Below are positions 24,312-29,690 of a stretch of DNA of 29,690 nucleotides, piece by piece. Below the pieces are notes generated by a model. It was given only the letters and a program-made list of their open reading frames with translations. It ran no database searches and was not told the origin of the DNA. The stretch lies in assembly GCA_009602725.1 (NCBI GenBank), contig WELB01000184.1:92369-122058 (forward strand). Direction: 5' to 3'. A program made the translations under genes and the position numbers. Source of the stretch: Spirogloea muscicola (taxonomy: Eukaryota; Streptophyta; Zygnematophyceae; Spirogloeales; Spirogloeaceae). Position 1 is the stretch's first letter. Each line of letters starts with the position of its first letter.

Positions 24312-24510
24312 ATAGGTGTCGCACAGCCTGTCTTGTAATAGACCGGCCGTTTGGTCAAGCCACACGGCTCTGTTGTTATAACATGACCGGAATTTGGGAC
24401 AAGTGGGCCCGCCAGGTGGCGGGCTGGCTTGCCGGGGCAAGTTGCCCGCCCAGAGGCGGGCCCCGCCCGTCCAGAAATATCCCTCGCCAGGACTTGCCGG
24501 TTCACCGGTC
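24312..24510 (+). repeat. LTR fragment, plus orientation
   Basis: CCACACGGCTCTGTTG, ACATGACCGG, GGCGGGCTGGCTTGCCGG and ATATCCCTCGCCAGGA match, in order, the reverse complement of 28680-28835. It lies just before gag and is not followed by a primer binding site, so it is a separate broken insertion or a rearranged 5' end. Confidence 0.55.
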
Positions 24511-24522
24511 AGGACGATCGGG

Positions 24523-25230
24523 GTGGGCTGCAGTCTTGGCTGAGCGAGATGGCCGAACGGTTTGACACTAAGGAGGCGGACGCGACGGCAAGAGTGCCGC
24601 TGGCTGCGACGTACCTCGCGTGGGAGCCTCGCGAGTGGTGGACTCCATCAAGAAGACCAAGACGCCGGCTGAGTACGATGATTGGGGATTCTTCTCCGAG
24701 CAGCTGATGTCGGCGTATGGCGACCCACATGCGGAGCTGCGAGCCCGCGATGAGCTGGATGCGCTTCGCATGGGAAGCGAGAGAAGCGCAGACTTTGAGC
24801 CCTACGTGCAACGTTTCAGGCTGCTCCTCTCCAAGCTGAGAAATGAGCCTACGCAGGTAATCGACCAGTGCCAGCGCTTCAAGGCTGGGCTGCCCTTCGA
24901 TATGCGGTCGTGGGTGGCGACGGACCCCGCTACTACCAGGGGGTTCAGGGACTTCTCCAAGATGGTGGAGCACGCCACGAAGGTGGTCTGGTCAGCACGC
25001 CGGATCTTGGGCGTGGCAAGCGTCCCCTGCTGGAGGCGGGCGGTCGGCAGAGGCAGAACGGGTCAGGAAGCGGTTCAACCCTAAGGAGGGCCAAAACGCT
25101 CGTCCACACGGCGGTCTCCAGAAGCCACGCGTGGCAGGTGATGGCGGCTCCCAGAAGCCGCGTGAGCAAGGTGGTGGTGGCTGCTATGGTTGCGGAGACA
25201 AGAGCCACCAGATTTAGGGACTGCCCGGCG
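24523..25230 (+). pseudogene. Ty3/gypsy gag with broken zinc knuckle
   Basis: The frame from 24523 reads LQSWLSEMAERFDTKEAD. After a frameshift near 24620 it continues SRVVDSIKKTKTPAEYDDW, FFSEQLMSAYGDPHAELRAR, FEPYVQRFRLLLSKL and CQRFKAGLPFDMRSWVA. This is the pattern of the capsid domain of Ty3/gypsy gag (retrotransposon gag family). A second frameshift occurs after about 25010. At 25182-25226 the nucleic-acid-binding knuckle reads CYGCGDKSH, but its last cysteine (RDC) lies in the next frame. The structural protein is not made intact. Confidence 0.75.
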
Positions 25231-25790
25231 GCAGGTCCGTCTTCATCGAGGCCACGTCCACAGCGCCCTATGGGCCGGGACGAGAGCATTTTATGGGCAA
25301 GCGTGAGTGCCTGACCTTTGTTCTGGGAGCCATCTCATTCAGCCAGATGAACTTGAGCTCTTTGATCTTGCTGGCATTGCTTGCCCGTCAACCAAAGTAC
25401 ACCGGTTGTGCGCTCCATTTCTGCTTTGTTGCAAGGTCTGCAGGCCGGACGGCCTCTATTTGTGGTGGGTTGCCCACAATGACTGCAAGTGGCTGCTAAT
25501 GACTATCTGAGCTGGCCTGAGTGCCGTCGGCCTGTAGAAATGCTGTTCTTCATTGTGCCACAGAAGCGCGGCGCGGTTGCTCGAGCTCCGCTGGGGATTC
25601 GCTTTTGTGCTCGCACGAGGAGGGACACAGGCTCCTTAGGCGTAGAGTCGATGCCAGTCAGCGTAGGCCTTACCCGACAGCTCCTTGGTAGCAGTGTCCA
25701 TGGGGGACACACTATGCTTTTTGAGGGGCTGGTTGCTGCGGCACCAGCTAGGATCCTCAGACTCAGGGGCCTCAGTGCCCTTCGTCGATA
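25231..25790 (+). other. Degraded gag-pol linker region
   Basis: Between gag and the protease end I see open but unrecognised frames, such as PDELELFDLAGIACPS at 25340. The protease active site expected here is not identifiable, so the region is probably rearranged. Confidence 0.3.
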
Positions 25791-26050
25791 GGAATTGGTG
25801 TGCTCACTGGCTTGCATTAGTTGCAGATGGCTTGCCTACAGTGACATTGGCCGATGGCCACCCAATCGATGTGTTGGGCTTGTGCAAGGTTCAGATTCGA
25901 CTCCAACATTACAAAGCCGTGGTGCTTTCTTACGCTGTTGCGTTGACCGTCGCATTTGATGAGATTGGGAGATGACTGGCTTTGTGCCACATCAGCATGC
26001 TTTGATTTTGAACGTCGAACTGTAAAACGTGGCGCACGACGCTTTGTCCT
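25790..26050 (+). pseudogene. Ty3/gypsy protease, C-terminal half
   Basis: It reads VADGLPTVTLADGHPIDVLG, then VQIRLQHYKAVV, then after a frameshift near 25965 LGDDWLCATSACFDFERRTV. The ILG-x-DWL motif and the following hydrophobic-acidic strand are the end of Ty3/gypsy retropepsins. The same end occurs on the minus strand at 28862-28995. Confidence 0.65.
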
Positions 26051-26159
26051 TTGCAAGCAGCTTTCCTGTTCACTGCCGCTGGCGGCAGGGGCTTCCATTC
26101 TGCTCTCCGCCATGCAGATGAAGCGAATGATCCACAAAACACTGTGCAGATGGGATTTC

Positions 26160-26617
26160 TTGTGATGGTGGCGTTGAATGACGAGTCTAAGCCTGACTTG
26201 TGTGTGAATGCTGCGGATTCACATGGCGGGGTTCTTGATAAGTTGCTGGACGAGTTTGCGGATGTGTTTCCCGACTCTCTTCCGGACGGTCTACCTCCTC
26301 ACCGAGGTGTGGCTCATACAATTCCATTGGAGCTAGGTGCTAACCCGCCTTACCGTCCCATGTACCGGCTGAGCCTTCTCGATTTCAAGAAATGCAATCC
26401 CCGGCCGAGGACCTGCCGGCGGAGGGTTACATAAAGCCATCTCAGTTGCCGTATAGAGCACCCATCCTCTTTGTCGAGAAGAAGGCACTCTACGGATGTG
26501 CATTGATTATCGGCCTTTGAATGGATTCACTATCAAAGACCGATAGCCATTGCCTCGAATGGATGATCTGTTCGATTGGCTCGCAGGGGCTACTGAGTTC
26601 GGCTCCCTGGACCTGTG
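26160..26617 (+). pseudogene. Ty3/gypsy reverse transcriptase, N-terminal part
   Basis: The frame reads LLDEFADVFPDSLPDGLPPH, HTIPLELGANPPYRPMYRLS, then, with shifts, GYIKPSQLPYRAPILFVEKK, MCIDYRPLNGFTIKDR, PLPRMDDLFDWLAGATEFGS and LDL. This is the fingers and early palm of a Ty3/gypsy RT. At least two frameshifts are present, and a TAG stands where the family has Tyr before PLPR. The frame is cut at 26617 by an inserted LTR and resumes at 27342. Confidence 0.8.
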
Positions 26618-27336
26618 TGTGACTTGCTGATCCCTATACACGCAGTTAGGGGTTAGTACATCCTCATTGAGTTCGGACCTAGGGGGTTTAGGGACTACCC
26701 CCCTACATAGTGGAGTGCCAACGCACACGGTGTACTCAAGTGCATCATCACATAGCACAGCGGAAGTCTTACCCTGCCGGGACGCCAGAAGGCGGCGACT
26801 CTACAGAGGGCTGGGATTAGTAGCTGGCCTCAGATGGGGCGCGATCGTGGCACTTACGGAGAGCCGGCGATGTCCGCAGCGACGGGCTGCGGCGACAGGC
26901 TGGGCAGCAGACGGCAGCAGCATAGCTGGGGCGGCGGCTGCGGCAGCAGGCAAGCAGGGCTATGCCTCTCTCCGGGCGTCACTGGTCGACTGAAGAGTCT
27001 GGCCTCGGCCTACTACTTATAGCTTTCCACCTGCCACCCTCCCCGGAGGGTGTGACGAGGGTAGCCCCAAGGTCCGGCCCCCGAAGGAGCGGACCCGCAC
27101 AATGGGGATACTACTGGCGCGGGGAGCCCCCAAGGTCCGGCCCCTGGAAGAGCGGACCCGCACAAAGAGGATACAGGGGGGCGTGCCACGCATATTGCGG
27201 GCTGCGCGTGGCGCGATCCTGACGAATAGGAATACAAGTCCTGGGGACTGGCGCGTGGCGCGCGTGACCGGCGCGTGACCGGCGTGAAGCGCACTTACCG
27301 GAACCGTTTGGCTCCTACAAAATGGCGGAAGTTACA
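26618..27336 (-). repeat. Solo LTR inserted in the RT gene, minus orientation
   Basis: A 719-base block starting TGTGAC and ending TTACA, with CTGTG on both sides (26613-26617 and 27337-27341). Its left part shares ACACGCAGTTAG and GGGGGTTTAG motifs with the LTR at 28312, in the same orientation. RT homology stops and resumes exactly at its borders. No internal retroelement genes lie in it, so it is a solo LTR. Confidence 0.7.
27068..27185. repeat. 63-bp imperfect tandem repeat in the LTR
   Basis: Two units starting CAAGGTCCGGCCCC at 27068 and 27131. Each contains AGCGGACCCGCACAA and the inverted pair GGTCCG/CGGACC, so each unit can form a small hairpin. Confidence 0.7.
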
Positions 27337-27341
27337 CTGTG

Positions 27342-27895
27342 GGTATCACCGATTTCGAATCACGCCTGCGGATGTTTTGAAGTCGGCGTTCAGTACGCCG
27401 CTTGGACACTTTCAGTTCAAGGTGCTGAGGTTTGGTCTGACCAATTCACCGGCTACGTTTCAGGCGGTGATTTCGAGGGTCTTTGGCCCCCTGCTCTACC
27501 ATTCTGTGCTGGTTTACTCGGACGACATACTGGTGGTTAGCAAAACGCCCGAGGATCACGTGAGGCACCTGCGCCAAGTGCTGCAGTTGCTGCGTGACAA
27601 ACAACTGTATGCCAAGCGGTTCAAGTGCGCATTTAATCAGCCAGAACTGACATACCTTGGGCATGTCGTGGGCAAACACGGCATATGTGTCGACCCCAAG
27701 CAGACTTCGGTCGTACGGGATTGGCCTGTGCCCCAAACTGTGCCACACTTCCTTTCTGGTTCGTGAGTTCCTACAAGGCTATGGGAAGTTTGGCACTTCC
27801 TCTTACGAAACTGACTCGTAAGGACGTACCTTGGGATTGGTCGTCCGAATGCCAGAGTGCATTTGAGGGAATTTAGCAGGCGCTCACATCTCCGC
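27342..27895 (+). pseudogene. Ty3/gypsy reverse transcriptase, C-terminal part, and start of RNase H
   Basis: It continues the RT after the LTR: GYHRFRITPADVLKSAFSTP, FGLTNSPATFQAV, the catalytic VYSDDILVVSKTPEDHV (YxDD with both aspartates present), LGHVVGKHGICVDP, and WPVPQTV. After a frame break near 27760 the next frame reads LALPLTKLTRKDVPWDWSSE and CQSAFEGI, the start of the RNase H region, then a stop. Homology ends at about 27895, so the rest of RNase H, the integrase and the 3' LTR are missing. Confidence 0.8.
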
Positions 27896-28296
27896 CTGAG
27901 GATTGTCTCTGCAGCAGCGAGCGAGCAAGCAAGGCAGCGCACAAATCCACGCCTCAATCAGCAGGTAGGCAGACAGTCGCGATATGACCAAGACCGATGC
28001 TCGCGAGCAACGCTGGTCACACGACTGACCTCACCACACGAAGCTGCAAGCTAAAGCTTCACCTCAAGAGGAGCGAACACAGCAAGTGGTCCTGGAGGAT
28101 CAGTCCGCAATCTGGCGTTAGTCGCCGGCCCACGGCGCAAGGATGATGCTGCACCCGGCGCTGTTGCGGGGCCGTCCCACGGACCAACGTCTTGCAAGCA
28201 CTTCAACTTCGACAGAAAAGTCAGGCCAGAATATCAAGGAGATCCTTGCATCGTCAGCGAGCACAAGAAGTCACAAGCACGATGGATGCAAGACCA
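27896..28296 (-). other. Probable leader of a minus-strand LTR element
   Basis: It lies on the internal side of the minus-strand primer binding site at 28297-28308. No gag frame is recognisable. It abuts the broken plus-strand pol at about 27895. Confidence 0.35.
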
Positions 28297-28308
28297 CCTC
28301 TGATACCA
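28297..28308 (-). other. Primer binding site on the minus strand
   Basis: On the minus strand TGGTATCAGAGG follows the LTR end ...TCTACA after four bases. It is complementary to the 3' end of initiator tRNA-Met and proves the orientation of the LTR at 28312-28860. Confidence 0.75.
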
Positions 28309-28311
28309 AAT

Positions 28312-28860
28312 TGTAGAGAACCTCGCCCTAAACACGCAGTTAGAGAGAGGAGTCTTTATTGGCTTCGAGCATAGGGGGTTTAGGAGCCAACCCACTACAT
28401 CAGGAAGCACTAGCGCATAGCACAGCGGAAGACAGGCCCTGTGGCGGCGCCTTGACGGCGACTCCACCTCCTGAGCGCAGGCCGGCGCAGCAGGCCCCGC
28501 AGCGCAATGCGGCGGCGGCTGCGGTGGCGAGCAGCGGTAAGGCTGCTCCTGGGCTTCCTCGGCTCGAACTGATTAATCAGCCTCAGCCCCTGAGGCTCCC
28601 TAGTGCTCCCCCGTGCCACCCCCCCTCCAGGGGTGTGAGCAGGTTCGCCCCAAGGCCCGCCTTGCGGCAGGCCCAAAGATCCTCCCTTGAACGGGCGGAT
28701 CCTGGCGAGGGGTATATCGGGACGGGCGGGGCCCGCACCCGGGCGGGCCACTTGCCCGGCCAGCCAGCCCGTAAGCTGGCGGGTCACCTGGCCCAAATAG
28801 TCGGTCATGTAATGCCAACAGAGCCATGTGGCTTAACCAGACAGCTGTTTCATTACAGCA
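28312..28860 (-). repeat. 5' LTR of a minus-strand Ty3/gypsy-type element
   Basis: A 549-base LTR whose plus-strand form starts TGTAGAGAACC and ends ATTACAGCA, giving TG...CA termini. Its 3' end is next to a primer binding site. It contains the shared motifs ACACGCAGTTAG, GGGGGTTTAGG, CACAGCGGAAGAC and a GC-rich TGGCGGGTCACCTGGCC region. Related LTRs lie at 21450, 22406, 24312, 26618 and 29130. Confidence 0.65.
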
Positions 28861-28861
28861 A

Positions 28862-28995
28862 CTGTGGCGTTCAAAATCAAGGCATGCGGATGTGGCACAA
28901 AGCCAATCATCACCCAACATTACAGCAAAAGCAGCAGCCAACGTAATGGCGTAACAAGACACCGCGGCCTTGTACTGCTGAATGCGAACAGACAC
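28862..28995 (-). pseudogene. Ty3/gypsy protease end, next to an LTR
   Basis: The minus strand reads VRIQQYKAAV, then MLGDDWLCATSACLDFERHS, close to the plus-strand copy at 25965-26020. The homology ends at the LTR border at 28860, so the LTR probably inserted into this older pol copy. Confidence 0.65.
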
Positions 28996-29129
28996 TTTGC
29001 ATAGGGTTGCGCACTTGAGTCCTCGGTCTCCATGCCTTCACACCAACACACTGAGGGCCAAGTCAGTGGAGGGCAGAAGAAACACCGCAAAGACAGTACT
29101 ACCTCTGAAGCATTCCTGACCCTTAGGAG
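28996..29129. other. Unassigned sequence
   Basis: No gene seen. On the minus strand it would be upstream protease or linker sequence of the same pol copy, but no motif is convincing. Confidence 0.3.
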
Positions 29130-29690
29130 CACAGTCAAGGGTCAGTTAGTCCTTATTGGTTTCGGTCATAGTGGTTCAGAGACAAAACCCCAGCACAGCG
29201 AAGAACCACGTGTTCTACACAGCGGAAGTCTTGCCCTGAGGCGCTGCCGACAAGCAGCAGCTCACCTCCCAGGTACTGGCCAGCGACTGCAGTCACAGTC
29301 TTACTCACAGAGAGCCGATGAAGATCCGTGACGACGGGATGCGTCGACGGGCTGCGGCAGCAGGCAGCAGCAGGGCTGCGTCGGCGGGCTGCGGCAGCAG
29401 GCGGCAGCAGGGCTGCGCCTCTCTCCCGCGGGGCTTCACTGAGTTTGACCGGGTGACCCGAGTCTGTCTGCTCTCAGCCCTACTTGTAGTGCTTCACGTG
29501 CCACCCTCCCCAGGGGGTCTCTGGGAGGCTCGTCTCAGGGCCCACCTGGGGTAAGGCGGGCCCGACAAGGGGAATCTAGTACGCGGGCAGGTCACGCGGC
29601 TCCCTTCCGGAAGCGGCGGCCGTCCTGCGGCGCCGCCGAGCGGCGCCTTGCGGCTCCGCCTTGCGGCGCTGCTCTGACCGCGGCGCCGCC
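29130..29690 (-). repeat. LTR cut by the right window edge
   Basis: It shares GTCAGTTAGTCCTTATTGG, CACAGCGGAAGTCTTGCCCTG and CCACCCTCCCCAGGGGG with the LTRs at 26618 and 28312, in the same order. A 37-base tandem repeat (GCTGCGGCAGCAGG units at 29351 and 29388) lies inside. The last 90 bases are extremely GC-rich with GGCGCCGCC motifs. Confidence 0.55.

Noticed and set aside
28359-28946. 195-codon plus-strand frame
   Set aside because: It lies inside an LTR and runs into a pol fragment on the other strand.
29349-29420. CRISPR-like repeated units
   Set aside because: Only two 37-base GC-rich units in tandem with no spacers, in a eukaryotic LTR.

Overview
The window is nuclear DNA of a photosynthetic eukaryote, most likely a green alga. 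The evidence is a conserved ten-exon UDP-apiose/UDP-xylose synthase gene (an enzyme of plants and some green algae), many short GT-AG introns ending in TGCAG, GC-rich first exons with CCG runs, and a TGTAA-type poly(A) candidate. A trebouxiophycean or related chlorophyte is a guess. I see no bacterial operon, tRNA, rRNA or CRISPR array.

Layout. 1-4300: a cluster of broken non-LTR-type retroelement copies in both orientations with conserved 3' tails that carry a small hairpin. 4305-7471 (+): UDP-D-apiose/UDP-D-xylose synthase (AXS), intact, 413 aa by my splice model, followed by a long 3' region. 8150-10036: a probable minus-strand gene of which only the first two exons can be modelled. 10319-13921 (+): a nine-exon gene for a 604-aa protein of unknown family with a coiled coil and a C-terminal membrane anchor; one intron holds a CT tract of about 232 bp. 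14196-15868 (-): a five-exon gene for a 258-aa multi-pass membrane protein resembling the YdjM/DUF457 putative metal-dependent hydrolases. It converges with the previous gene, with 274 bp between the stop codons.

16100-29690 is a transposable-element graveyard: a decayed Ty3/gypsy integrase (-), more non-LTR C-terminal copies, an AT-rich island, a gypsy protease fragment (-), several LTRs, and one degraded plus-strand Ty3/gypsy element (primer binding site, gag, protease, RT, start of RNase H; 23736-27895). Its RT is split by a 719-bp LTR inserted in the opposite orientation. A minus-strand LTR with its primer binding site (28297-28860) lies to the right, itself abutting another protease fragment.

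The three modelled genes do not form an obvious pathway; AXS makes nucleotide sugars for cell-wall or glycoside apiose and xylose. Splice models were made by eye from reading frame, intron phase, splice sites and remembered family patterns, and were not checked against transcripts. I found no convincing new biological system. The most interesting items are the unrecognised tail-anchored protein, the conserved hairpin in the retroelement tails, and the nested LTR insertion.
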